Source of the DNA: Amnibacterium endophyticum
Lineage (GTDB): Bacteria; Actinomycetota; Actinomycetes; Actinomycetales; Microbacteriaceae
Assembly: GCF_042680685.1 (NCBI RefSeq)
Contig: NZ_JBHUEA010000005.1
Coordinates: forward strand, 62,001 to 126,000
Length of the DNA stretch: 64,000 bases
Reading direction: 5' to 3'
The notes beneath the pieces are model-generated. The model worked only from the letters and a program-made list of their open reading frames with translations. It was not told where the DNA came from and ran no database searches. The first letter of the stretch is position 1, and every line of letters begins with the position of its first letter. A program made the translations under genes and the position numbers. Positions 1 to 8,288 of the stretch are shown here, one piece after another.

Positions 1-1
1 C

Positions 2-1333
2 GGGATGCCGAAGCAGCTGGCGCGGATCGCGGGCAAGCCGATCATCGAGCACACGATCGCCGCCGTCGACGCGGCCGACTGCATCGACGAGATCTTCGTG
101 ATGATGGAGCCGAACCACATGCCGGCGGTCGAGGAGCTGATCCCCCGCTACGGCAAGCTCACCGGCGTCTACCCCGGCGGCGAGACCCGCAACGACACGA
201 CCCGCCTCGCGCTCGAGCGCCTCGGCGAGGACGAGTGCAAGGTGCTGTTCCACGACGCGGTGCGTCCGTTCGTCGACGAGCGGATCCTGCAGGACTGCGT
301 CGACGCGCTCGACCACTACGGCGCCGTCGACGTCGCCATCCCATCGGCCGACACGATCATCCAGATCAACACCGAGACGAACGTGCTGGTCGACGTGCCG
401 CCGCGCGCGCTGCTGCGCCGAGGGCAGACGCCGCAGGCGTTCCTCGCCTCCGCGATCCGCCGCGCCTACGAGCGCGCGGGCAGGGACAAGAACTTCGTCG
501 CCACGGACGACTGCACCGTCGTGCTGAAGTACACGCCCGACGTGCCGATCTCCGTCGTCGCCGGCTCCGACGAGAACATGAAGATCACCGAGTCGATCGA
601 CGTCTTCATCGCCGACAAGCTGTTCCAGCTGAAGTCCGCGACCCCGGACGGGCTGTCGACCGCGGACCGGGAGCGGGCGCTCGAGGGCAAGACCGTCGTC
701 GTGTTCGGCGGCAGCGAGGGCATCGGGGCTGCGATCGCGGACGCGGCGCAGCGGTTCGGCGCCTCCGTGTTCCCGTTCTCGCGCTCCGCGACCGGCACCG
801 ACATCCGCAAGCGCAAGCGGGTGCGGGCCGCGCTCGACCAGGCGCTGGAGGCGACGGGGCGGATCGACTACGTCGTGAACTCCGCGGGCATCCTCGAGAT
901 GGGCGGGCTCGACACCTTCAGCCACCAGGCCGTGAAGAACACGATCCAGGTGAACCTGATGGGGCCGATCATCATCGCCCAGGAGGCGCTGCCGGCGCTG
1001 AAGGAGACCAAGGGGCAGCTGCTCTACTTCACCTCCTCCAGCTACACGCGGGGGCGGGCGAACTACGGGATGTACTCCGCCACGAAGGCGGCGACGGTGA
1101 ACCTGACGCAGTCGCTGTCCGAGGAGTGGGCCGAGCACGGGGTGCGCGTGAACTGCATCAACCCGGAGCGGACCGCGACGGGGATGCGCACGAAGGCGTT
1201 CGGCGAGGAGCCGGCCGGCACCCTGCTCGCCGCGGAGACGGTCGCGATGGCCTCGATCGACACGCTGCTGTCGACGGTGACCGGCCAGATCGTCGACGTG
1301 CGCCGGCGGGACAAGGCTCCGCAGCCCGCCTGA
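2..1333 (+). CDS. Bifunctional cytidylyltransferase / SDR reductase (CDP-ribitol synthesis type), 5' truncated
   Basis: The N-terminal half is an IspD/TarI-like nucleotidyltransferase: the window opens inside the conserved PKQ loop, followed by a GGETRNDT stretch and HDAVRPFV near residue 83 of the visible part. The C-terminal half is a short-chain dehydrogenase with a cofactor loop GGSEGIG (about residue 235), a serine-rich active-site strand SSSYT and the catalytic YSATK (about 356). This architecture is known from Bcs1/Acs1 of Haemophilus influenzae, which reduces ribulose 5-phosphate and makes CDP-ribitol. The substrate here is inferred from the fusion and from the two polyol-phosphate transferases next door. 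The family's N-terminal GGxGxR loop is missing because the reading frame stays open through base 2, so the true start lies outside the window. The gene converges on the neighbouring operon. Confidence 0.85.
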   Translation, partial: GMPKQLARIAGKPIIEHTIAAVDAADCIDEIFVMMEPNHMPAVEELIPRYGKLTGVYPGGETRNDTTRLALERLGEDECKVLFHDAVRPFVDERILQDCVDALDHYGAVDVAIPSADTIIQINTETNVLVDVPPRALLRRGQTPQAFLASAIRRAYERAGRDKNFVATDDCTVVLKYTPDVPISVVAGSDENMKITESIDVFIADKLFQLKSATPDGLSTADRERALEGKTVVVFGGSEGIGAAIADAAQRFGASVFPFSRSATGTDIRKRKRVRAALDQALEATGRIDYVVNSAGILEMGGLDTFSHQAVKNTIQVNLMGPIIIAQEALPALKETKGQLLYFTSSSYTRGRANYGMYSATKAATVNLTQSLSEEWAEHGVRVNCINPERTATGMRTKAFGEEPAGTLLAAETVAMASIDTLLSTVTGQIVDVRRRDKAPQPA

Positions 1334-1360
1334 GCGCGTCGGGCGCGCGGGCTCGGGTGG

Positions 1361-1400
1361 GCTCGAGGCTCGCTGCGCTCGCACCTCGACCGACGGCGAG
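1361..1400. repeat. Intergenic REP-like repeat, copy 1
   Basis: A partly dyadic sequence rich in CTCG and CGAG lies between two convergent genes. A 28-bp core (1371-1398) is repeated exactly at 16439-16466, and a diverged relative lies at 6252-6282. All three are in gaps between envelope or purine genes. Confidence 0.6.
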
Positions 1401-1431
1401 GGGCGCGCGCGGCGTGCTGGGGGGACGTCCG

Positions 1432-3156
1432 TCAGACGCCGGGGCGGGCGAAGGCGCGGCGGCGGCGCTGCGTCGCGATCGCCTCGTCGACCGAGGTGCG
1501 GAAGCGGCGCTCGAAGTCGCCCGCGGAGTCGAGGGTGCGGCCCAGCGCGAGGCGATCGGCCGCGTGCGCGTCGGCACCGAGGGCGTCGTCGAGCGCCGTG
1601 AACACGTCCTCCGGGTATCGGCGCAGGATCGTGCCCGCCGCCGCCATCGGGAAGGAGGTGCGGATCGCCTCGTCGGAGAGCGAGCCGATCGCGGGCACGG
1701 CATAGGGCACGTCGGCCCGGACGGCCTCGGTCAGCGCCGGGGAGACGTCCGCGACGACGAAGCGGGCCACGCTCAGGACGGTGCGCAGCTGCTCGGTCGG
1801 CACGACCGCGTGCTCGGGCCCGGCGGCCGACACGAGGCGCCGGAGCCGGTCGAGCTCGGTCGCGACCGTCGGCAGCCGCGCGCCGGTCGGCGCAGCGGGG
1901 ACGAACCGCACCTGGACGTCCTGGCGTGCGAGCAGCGCGTCGAGGATCCGGCGACCGCGGGTGAGCAGGGAGGAGACGTCGACGGCGTCGACCGGCGCCT
2001 CCCAGGTCGGGGCGTACACCACGACCGGCTTCCCCTCGCGGGGCGCGCTCGGCTCGGCGAGCGGCGGCCGGACGGCGCCGATCTGCTTCACCTTCGACGC
2101 CGGCACCCCGCTGACCGGGTAGTCGTAGCGGGCGGCGCCGGCCGGCCCGGCCACCCAGATCTCGTCGTACATGCGGGCGATCGGGCTGCGCGACTCCGGC
2201 TCGTCGGAGTCCCCGTGCCCGACCAGGACGTCGTAGACGCCGGGCACCCGCAGCAGGTGGTTGTTGATGTTCGTCGAGTCGCTCGGGTAGAGGGCGAGGT
2301 CGACGGTCGGCACCATGAACAGCTCGACGTCCTGGCTGCGCGGCGCCCAGACGACGGGGACGCCGCAGCCGTCGAGGGCGTCGAGGTGGCTCTGCTCGCG
2401 GACGAGGATCATGCAGGGCCGCTCGAGCGCGAGCAGCGCGGGCACCCACAGCTGCACCTGCTCCACGGTGCCGCGGCGGCCGCTGTGGTGCAGGACGACC
2501 TCGGGCGCGTGCGCCTCGAGCGCGGCGCGGACGGTCTCGCGGACCTCGTCCGGCGCGCGGCGGTTCAGCACCCGGTACTGCAGGGCTCGGCCCGCGAGCA
2601 CCAGCAGGACGACCGCGATCACGATCCACTGCGCCACGAGCGCGGCGCCGTAGCGGTCAGTCGCCTCGCCGATCGTGTAGCCGAGCGGGATCAGCAGGGT
2701 CAGCACCGTGAAGGGGCCGTCGGGCTCCGCGATCGGGCGCAGCGGCTGCGGTGCGGGCAGTCCCGGCACCGCGAGGTTCCGCCAGCTGACCGGGCCGCCG
2801 GCACGCCGCCAGTTCACCCGGCGGGCGAAGACGAGGACGAGGTCGCGGCCGCCCGCGAGCAGCAGCACCGCGACGACGGTGAGCGCGACGATCGGCCCGG
2901 CGTCCGGCAGCAGCCTCGCGGCCAGCAGCGCGGTCAGCACGTCGAGCGACAGCAGCCGGAAGCGGACGTCGAGCACCGATGCCAGCGACTCCGGCAGCAG
3001 GTGGGGGGCTCGGCGGGACAGCAGCAGCTCGAGCACCACGACGACGATCGCGGCCACGAGGAACGGCAGCGCGAGCGCCGCGACCGCGGAGACCAGCAGG
3101 ACCAGGTACGCCGCGAGCAGGCCCGCCGTGACGACGAGCCGGACGAGGCGGCTCAC
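1432..3156 (-). CDS. CDP-polyol phosphotransferase-like membrane protein, degenerate paralogue
   Basis: This 574-aa protein begins at a GTG that overlaps the upstream stop by 4 nt (GTGA). The N-terminal 200 residues contain several hydrophobic segments. The rest resembles the TagB/TagF glycerophosphotransferase fold and aligns by eye with the gene immediately upstream: VGHGDSDE with His about 314, MYDEIWVAG, and VVVYAPTWE. Two motifs kept by the neighbour are lost. KPHP is replaced by VPAAP (about 419-423), and ISDISS is replaced by VADVSP (about 468-473). Family work on TagF-like enzymes assigns catalytic importance to the histidines of the HG and PHP motifs, so this copy may be inactive or regulatory. 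It is the third gene of the glf operon. The product is probably membrane-bound and cytoplasm-facing. Confidence 0.75.
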   Translation of the reverse strand: MSRLVRLVVTAGLLAAYLVLLVSAVAALALPFLVAAIVVVVLELLLSRRAPHLLPESLASVLDVRFRLLSLDVLTALLAARLLPDAGPIVALTVVAVLLLAGGRDLVLVFARRVNWRRAGGPVSWRNLAVPGLPAPQPLRPIAEPDGPFTVLTLLIPLGYTIGEATDRYGAALVAQWIVIAVVLLVLAGRALQYRVLNRRAPDEVRETVRAALEAHAPEVVLHHSGRRGTVEQVQLWVPALLALERPCMILVREQSHLDALDGCGVPVVWAPRSQDVELFMVPTVDLALYPSDSTNINNHLLRVPGVYDVLVGHGDSDEPESRSPIARMYDEIWVAGPAGAARYDYPVSGVPASKVKQIGAVRPPLAEPSAPREGKPVVVYAPTWEAPVDAVDVSSLLTRGRRILDALLARQDVQVRFVPAAPTGARLPTVATELDRLRRLVSAAGPEHAVVPTEQLRTVLSVARFVVADVSPALTEAVRADVPYAVPAIGSLSDEAIRTSFPMAAAGTILRRYPEDVFTALDDALGADAHAADRLALGRTLDSAGDFERRFRTSVDEAIATQRRRRAFARPGV

Positions 3157-4970
3157 GAGACGCGCGCCGCGGCGAGGCGGGCGTCGGCCCGCTCGACGAA
3201 CAGGTCGACCTCGTGCAGGAACACGGCCATCGGGTCGCCCTCGGGCCCGAGCAGGTGCTCGGCGAGCGCCTCGCGCTGCGGGCGGCGGAGGTCCGCGCCC
3301 GCCGCGTCCGCGAGCGCCTCCGGCAGCCCCGCGCAGTCGCTGCCGAGCAGCACCGCCGCGCCGGAGGAGGGGAAGAGCGCCCGGAACTCCGCCTCCGGCA
3401 GGTCCCGGCGATTGGTGACCGCGTAAGGCTTGCGGCTGGCGAGGAAGTCGGTGATGACGCTCGAGATGTCGCTGATCAGGATGTCCGCGCGGTTGAACGC
3501 CTCGTACAGCGAGTTCGGCGTCGGAGCGACGACCTGGCTGCCGTTCCCGGCGCGGCGCACGGCCTCGTCGATCGCCTCGCGGGCCCGCCCGGCGGCGGGC
3601 AGGCGGTGCCCGGTCAGCGGGTGCGGCTTGAACAGCACCCGGGCCCCGGTCTCGAGGCAGGTCTGCACGATCCGCTCCCCCATCGTGGCGACCGAGGAGT
3701 AGTCGGCCTCGTCGAAGAAGCCCTCCCACGTCGGCGCGTAGAGCACGGTCAAGCGGTCGCCCGGCTGGTGGTCGTCCGGCTGCGCCCGGCGGATGTCCGC
3801 GAGCTGGGGCCGACCGACCGGCCGGACCACGTTCAGGTCGATGCCCTCGTCGACGGCGGCGTACCGCTCGACCGCGGCGCGGCCGGCGACCCAGATCTCG
3901 TCGTACATGCGGTTCAGCGGGCTGAAGCTGCCGACCTTGTCGCTGTCGCCGTGCCCGATGAAGCTGTGCATGGGGCCGGGGATGCGGATGGTCTCGTTGT
4001 TCTTCACGACGTTGGTGGGGTACAGCACCACCCGCACCGAGCGCGGCATGACGGACAGCAGGTCGCCCACCGACGGCGCCACGACGGTCGGCTTCGTGAT
4101 CGTCTCGACCCCGTCCAGGTGCACCGCCTCGCGCAGCACGACCAGCACGGGGCGCTCCATCGCGTTGATCACGCTGGCCCAGACGCCCAGGGCGTAGGTG
4201 CCGGAGGCGGGCGACGAGAAGGAGAAGACGACCTCGGGCGCGTACTCCCGCACCGCTTCGGCGAGCGTCGTGTCCGTGATGCGCACGGGGTGGGAGCCGC
4301 GCGGCCCCCACGCGGCGAGTGCGAGGCCGACGGCGCTGAAGGCGACGAGGAGCGCGAGCGCGGCGAGCAGCACGGGCACGGAGCCGATGCCTGCGGCGGC
4401 GAGGGTGAACCCGGCGAGGACCAGCACCTCGGTGGTCGTGATCAGACGCAGGCCGTCGACCGGCAGGACGTCCTGGACGGGGTCCGGCAGCGGGCCCGGC
4501 CCCTGCTCGGAGCCGTCCCGCTGTCCTGAGCCTGTCGAAGGGACGTCGAGGTGGCGCCACGTCATGCCGGCCCGCTCGCGCGCGGACCGGCGCACGCCGA
4601 GCGCGGTGTAGACCGTGAGCGCCAGGTGCAGCGCGAGCACCGTGATCAGCAGGACCGCGAGCGAGAAGAACGCGAGCTGCGGCGGGGTCGCGGCGACCGC
4701 GGCGGCGACCGAGCCGTTCCGCACGAGCGACCGCTCCGGCCGGTCGAGGAGGATGCGGCGGGCGATGCGCCGCAGCCGCGGCGAGCGCTCGCCGCGCGCG
4801 ATGTCGGCGGCGAGGCTGGGCACCGCGCCGACCATCGAGATCGCCCAGAGGCCCGTCAGCAGCGCGACGATCGCGGCGAGCACCGCGAGCGCGACGAGCC
4901 CGAGGTCGACGACGTCGCTCGACTCCTGCCCGAAGCGGACCGGGGCGATGCGGCGCTGCCGGCCCCTCAT
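3153..4970 (-). CDS. CDP-glycerol/CDP-ribitol polyol-phosphate transferase (TagB/TagF family)
   Basis: The 605-aa protein has three or four hydrophobic segments in its first 230 residues. They are followed by a GT-B type polyolphosphate transferase domain with the family motifs: FIGHGDSDK (His about 340), MYDEIWVAG, VLYAPTWEG, LFKPHP (His about 450) and ISDISSVITDF (about 500). Such enzymes add glycerol- or ribitol-phosphate from the CDP-activated donor to wall teichoic acid-like polymers on the cytoplasmic face. The ATG start overlaps the glf stop by 4 nt, so translation is probably coupled. Residues near 142 (PSTGSGQ) are encoded by a genomic repeat sequence (4523-4544), an unusual in-frame insertion in the linker. 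The polyol specificity cannot be read from sequence. Confidence 0.85.
   Translation of the reverse strand: MRGRQRRIAPVRFGQESSDVVDLGLVALAVLAAIVALLTGLWAISMVGAVPSLAADIARGERSPRLRRIARRILLDRPERSLVRNGSVAAAVAATPPQLAFFSLAVLLITVLALHLALTVYTALGVRRSARERAGMTWRHLDVPSTGSGQRDGSEQGPGPLPDPVQDVLPVDGLRLITTTEVLVLAGFTLAAAGIGSVPVLLAALALLVAFSAVGLALAAWGPRGSHPVRITDTTLAEAVREYAPEVVFSFSSPASGTYALGVWASVINAMERPVLVVLREAVHLDGVETITKPTVVAPSVGDLLSVMPRSVRVVLYPTNVVKNNETIRIPGPMHSFIGHGDSDKVGSFSPLNRMYDEIWVAGRAAVERYAAVDEGIDLNVVRPVGRPQLADIRRAQPDDHQPGDRLTVLYAPTWEGFFDEADYSSVATMGERIVQTCLETGARVLFKPHPLTGHRLPAAGRAREAIDEAVRRAGNGSQVVAPTPNSLYEAFNRADILISDISSVITDFLASRKPYAVTNRRDLPEAEFRALFPSSGAAVLLGSDCAGLPEALADAAGADLRRPQREALAEHLLGPEGDPMAVFLHEVDLFVERADARLAAARVS
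4523..4544. repeat. CTTCGACAGGCTCAG-type dispersed repeat inside a CDS
   Basis: The minus strand reads CCTTCGACAGGCTCAGGAC, a short dispersed repeat common between genes in many GC-rich bacteria. Here it is in frame within the polyol-phosphate transferase and encodes V-P-S-T-G-S-G-Q in a poorly conserved linker after the second hydrophobic region. Confidence 0.55.
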
Positions 4971-6124
4971 CGATCCCCGCCGACGAGCCGCGGCACGAGG
5001 CGGTTCTCGACCGTCGAGATCGCGGCGCCGATCGCCATGTGCATGTCGAGGTACTGGTAGGTGCCGAGCCGGCCGCCGAAGAACACGTCCGGCTCCTGCG
5101 GCATCAGCTCGCGGTAGCGGAGCAGGCGGTCACGGTCGTCCGGGCTGTTCACGGGGTAGTACGGCTCGTCGGCACCGGTCGCGAAGCGCGAGTACTCGCG
5201 CATGATCACCGTCGCGTCCGCCGGGCTGTCGCGCTCCGGGTGGAAGTGCTTGAACTCGTGGATGCGCGTGTAGGGCACGTCGAGGTCCGAGTAGTTCATG
5301 ACGGAGGTGCCCTGGAAGTCGCCGACGGGCAGCACCTCGCGCTCGAAGTCGAGCGTGCGCCACGCGAGGTCGCCGAGGCTCGAGTCGAAGTACCGGTCGA
5401 CCGGCCCCGTGTAGACGATCGGCACGTTCCCGACGGTGCTCGCCTTCCCGAACTCCGACGAGGTGAAGAAGTCGGTCTCGAGGTGCACGGTGATGCGGGG
5501 GTGGTCCGCCATCCGCTCGAGCAGCGCCGTGTAGCCGTCGACGGGCAGGCCCTCGTGCGTGTCGTTGAAGTAGCGGTTGTCGTACGTGTACCGGACGGGG
5601 AGCCGGCTGATCACGTCCGCGGGCAGCCGCTTCGGGTCCGTCTGCCACTGCTTCGCCGTGTAGTCGCGGATGAACGCCTCGTAGAGCGGGCGCCCGATCA
5701 GGCTGATCGCCTTCTCCTCGAGGTTCTGCGGCGTCGAGTCGCCGAGCTCCGCGGCCTCCTCCGTCACGAGCGCGCGCGCGGAGCCCGGCCCGTGGGCGGC
5801 CCGGAAGAACTGGTTGATCGTGCCGAGGTTGATCGGCAGCGGGAACACCTCGCCGCGGTGCTTCGCGTAGACGCGGTGCACGTAGGAGGTGAAGGCGCTG
5901 AAGCGGTTCACGTACGCCCACACCCGCTCGTTCGAGGTGTGGAACAGGTGCGCGCCGTAGCGGTGGATCTCGATGCCCGTCTCGGCATCGCGCTCGCTGT
6001 AGGCGTTGCCGCCGATGTGGTCACGCCGGTCGATGACCGTCACGTCGAGCCCGTGCTCCTCCGCCATGCGCTCGGCCACGGTGAGCCCGAAGAAGCCGGA
6101 GCCGACGACCAGCAGGTCCGTCAT
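4967..6124 (-). CDS. glf: UDP-galactopyranose mutase
   Basis: This flavoenzyme interconverts UDP-galactopyranose and UDP-galactofuranose and so supplies the donor for galactofuranose-containing wall glycans. The 385-aa product starts MTDLLVVGSGFFGL with the FAD-binding GxGxxG loop at residues 8-13. It continues with family signatures such as DRRDHIGGNAYSE, HRYGAHLFHTS, PLPINLGTINQFF and GRLGTYQYLDMHMAIGAA. The ATG at 6124 was preferred to an in-frame start 17 codons upstream because it places the Rossmann strand at the N-terminus. It is the first gene of a three-gene operon with 4-nt overlaps. A TANNNT hexamer (TACGCT, 6162-6157) and a small leader hairpin (arms 6136-6140 and 6147-6151) lie upstream. 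Confidence 0.95.
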   Translation of the reverse strand: MTDLLVVGSGFFGLTVAERMAEEHGLDVTVIDRRDHIGGNAYSERDAETGIEIHRYGAHLFHTSNERVWAYVNRFSAFTSYVHRVYAKHRGEVFPLPINLGTINQFFRAAHGPGSARALVTEEAAELGDSTPQNLEEKAISLIGRPLYEAFIRDYTAKQWQTDPKRLPADVISRLPVRYTYDNRYFNDTHEGLPVDGYTALLERMADHPRITVHLETDFFTSSEFGKASTVGNVPIVYTGPVDRYFDSSLGDLAWRTLDFEREVLPVGDFQGTSVMNYSDLDVPYTRIHEFKHFHPERDSPADATVIMREYSRFATGADEPYYPVNSPDDRDRLLRYRELMPQEPDVFFGGRLGTYQYLDMHMAIGAAISTVENRLVPRLVGGDR

Positions 6125-6135
6125 GGCCGCACCAC

Positions 6136-6162
6136 CCCGAATCGCATCGGGTGAGAAGCGTA
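6136..6162 (-). promoter_or_regulatory. Candidate glf promoter -10 and leader hairpin
   Basis: TACGCT on the minus strand (6162-6157) fits the actinobacterial -10 consensus and would give a leader of about 25 nt. Within that leader CCCGA and TCGGG form a 5-bp stem with a 6-nt loop ending about 12 nt before the glf ATG. No convincing -35 was found. Confidence 0.35.
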
Positions 6163-6251
6163 CCGGCGGAGGCATGGAGGAGGCGGCTCATCCGCGCGCC
6201 TCCGCGGATGTCGCGCACCGGACGTCGTCACGATCGGGCAGCGGCAGGGGT

Positions 6252-6282
6252 GGTCTCGAGGCTCCTTCGTCGCACCTCGACC
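6252..6282. repeat. Intergenic REP-like repeat, diverged copy
   Basis: GGTCTCGAGGCTCCTTCGTCG followed by CACCTCGACC resembles the repeats at 1361 and 16439 but has a shortened centre. It sits in the 192-bp gap between the GT2 operon and glf. Confidence 0.45.
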
Positions 6283-6316
6283 AGCGGGAGGTGCGGAGCG
6301 GGCCGACCGCCGCGGG

Positions 6317-7159
6317 TCAGCGGGAGGCGCCGCTGCGGAAGCCGCGCTGGATCAGGGTGCGGTAGGCCGCCTTGCGGATCGCCTCCGGGACGAGGCGGTA
6401 GCCGCCGCGGACCGCGACGTTGCGGATCGCCTGACGCCTGGTGGTGAAGCGGATGCGCCGCAGCAGGCGCTGCAGCCGGATCTCCGCCCGCAGCTGCGCG
6501 ACGCCGCCGCGGCGCTTGTAGGCGCCCGCGCCGACGCGGTACTTCACGAGCGGCTCGGCCAGGTTCTCGGCGCGCACTCCCGCGTGCAGCATCCGGGCGA
6601 AGAGCCAGTAGTCCTCCATCAGCCCGACGGCCACGTAGCCGCCCGCCCGCCGCACGGCGTCGCGGCGGTAGACGACCGTCGGGTGGTTGAAGGGGTCGTG
6701 GAAGCGGGCGTAGCGCTGGATGTGCGCCTCCCCCACCGGCGGCGTCCGCCTGCCGATCGTCACGGCCTCGTCGTCGACGAACTCGAGCAGGCCGGCGCCG
6801 ACCAGGTCGTAGCCCTCGCCGATCAGCGCGAGCTGGCGGACGAAGCGCTCCGGCAGCGCGACGTCGTCCGCGTCCATCCGCGCGACGACGTCGTGCGCGC
6901 ACGCGGCCAGCCCCTCCGTCAGCGCCTCCGCGAGCCCGACGTTCACCGGCAGGGCGAGCACCCGCGCGGGCACGGGCGACGTCGCGACGAGATCGTCGAG
7001 CACCACTTGCAGCCCGCCCGGCACGGGTCCGTCGCGCACGACGACGACCTCGTCCGGCCGCAGCACCTGCTCGTCGACCGCGCTGCGGAACGCGCGCGTC
7101 AGCTGGCCCGGGTCGTCCTTCGCGTAGACCGGGAGCAGCAGCGAGAACGGCTCGGTCAC
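6317..7159 (-). CDS. GT2 glycosyltransferase (AmsE/WcaE-like)
   Basis: This 280-aa family 2 glycosyltransferase has an N-terminal GT-A core: FSLLLPVYAKDDP, PDEVVVVRDGP, NVGLAEALTEGL and the metal-binding ARMDADDVALPERF (DxD at about 95-97). HDPFNHPTVVYRRD and GLMEDYWLFARML follow. The start region is close to the amylovoran AmsE type of exopolysaccharide transferase. The C-terminal 70 residues are basic (RLQRLLRRIRF), suggesting membrane association. The start overlaps the upstream GT2 stop by 4 nt (GTGA), so the pair is co-translated. It probably adds a sugar to the envelope glycan whose galactofuranose donor comes from glf. Donor and acceptor are unknown. Confidence 0.85.
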   Translation of the reverse strand: MTEPFSLLLPVYAKDDPGQLTRAFRSAVDEQVLRPDEVVVVRDGPVPGGLQVVLDDLVATSPVPARVLALPVNVGLAEALTEGLAACAHDVVARMDADDVALPERFVRQLALIGEGYDLVGAGLLEFVDDEAVTIGRRTPPVGEAHIQRYARFHDPFNHPTVVYRRDAVRRAGGYVAVGLMEDYWLFARMLHAGVRAENLAEPLVKYRVGAGAYKRRGGVAQLRAEIRLQRLLRRIRFTTRRQAIRNVAVRGGYRLVPEAIRKAAYRTLIQRGFRSGASR

Positions 7160-8136
7160 GCCGCGCGGCGCGCGGGCGCCTCCACCTTGACGACCGCCTC
7201 CGTCACCGCGCCGAGGTCCGACAGCGCGTCAGCGTTCAGGCGCGGCCGGCTGCGGAACCCGGCGACGAGGCCGCGGCGCAGCTGCGTGAAGAGGAAGCCG
7301 CGCTGCCGGGAGGAGCGGAAGGTGCGGAACCAGCGCAGCAGCGTCGAGCCCAGGTAGACGGCCTTCTCGAACGGGTTCAGCCCGTGGCTGAAGAGCATCA
7401 GCCAGATCTTGTTGCGCACCTCGAAGAAGAACCGGGCGCCCGGGTCGGCGTCGGTGTTCGCGCGGGCCTTCGTCTTGTGCACGACGACGCTCTCCGGCAC
7501 GAACAGCCCGCGGCCGCCGCGCAGCATCCGGGTCGAGAACTCGAAGTCGTCGTTCCAGATGAAGTAGTCCGCGATCGGCAGCCCCGCCTCCTTCACCCGC
7601 TCGGCGGAGACGAGCATCGATACGAAGCTGGACGAGCGCACCGGGGTGACCCCGCGCTCCGCCGCCTCGCGGAGCTCCTCCTTCTTCGCGAAGGGGTTGC
7701 GGCGCGGGGTGTTCATCGGGTGGTCGCTGCCGTCGGTCCACACGACGCGACTGCCCGCGAGCACGACGCCGGGCTGGTCGACGGCGACGAGCAGCTCGGC
7801 GAGCGCCGTCTCCGTCGGGATCGTGTCGTCGTCCATCACCCAGACCCAGTCGGGGTCGTGCCGCGCGATGGCCATCGCCATGCCGGTCGCGAAGCCGCCG
7901 GCGCCGCCCGTGTTCCGGGTGAGCCGGACGAGCTCGATCTCCGGCCAGAACGCGAGCGCCGTCGCGGCCGAGTCGTCGTCGGACGCGTTGTCGACGACGA
8001 TCACCGCGGTGAGCGGCGCCGACTGGGTGCGCAGGGCCGCGAGCGACTCGAGCAGCAGCGCCTTCCGGTTGTACGCCACGACGACGGCGACCACGGACGG
8101 GTGGCCCGCGTCGGGCACGCGCTCACTCGCGGTCAC
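7156..8136 (-). CDS. GT2 glycosyltransferase, GlfT1-like
   Basis: The 326-aa product has VVAVVVAYNRKALLLESL, VIVVDNASDDDS, a metal-binding MDDDT (about 99-103), NTGGAGGF and WNDDFEFSTRML (about 193). This combination resembles rhamnosyl and galactofuranosyl transferases of the GlfT1 type, fitting the nearby mutase gene. The start is uncertain. The frame is open back to an ATG at 8292 that overlaps the LGFP-gene stop (ATGA), but the extra 52 residues are low-complexity and absent from the core fold. I chose the GTG at 8136, which leaves 13 residues before the first strand, although its Shine-Dalgarno is weak. Confidence 0.8.
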   Translation of the reverse strand: MTASERVPDAGHPSVVAVVVAYNRKALLLESLAALRTQSAPLTAVIVVDNASDDDSAATALAFWPEIELVRLTRNTGGAGGFATGMAMAIARHDPDWVWVMDDDTIPTETALAELLVAVDQPGVVLAGSRVVWTDGSDHPMNTPRRNPFAKKEELREAAERGVTPVRSSSFVSMLVSAERVKEAGLPIADYFIWNDDFEFSTRMLRGGRGLFVPESVVVHKTKARANTDADPGARFFFEVRNKIWLMLFSHGLNPFEKAVYLGSTLLRWFRTFRSSRQRGFLFTQLRRGLVAGFRSRPRLNADALSDLGAVTEAVVKVEAPARRAA

Positions 8137-8288
8137 AGGGGTCTCGCATCCGGGTACTGCGGCGCCGCGGGCTACGGCGTCATCAATGAAACCATGCCCC
8201 CGGTCTCCCGGGCGCGGTGGTATCACCGTCGGGGCGTCCCGCTGATCCGCCCCGAACGGGGGGTGCTGCGCCCCGTCGAGGCGGAGGC

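Noticed and set aside
235..3426. Very long plus-strand open frame (over 1000 codons)
   Set aside because: It runs antisense to two well-motivated transferase genes, is Arg/Ala/Gly-rich without motifs, and is the usual by-product of high GC at third positions.
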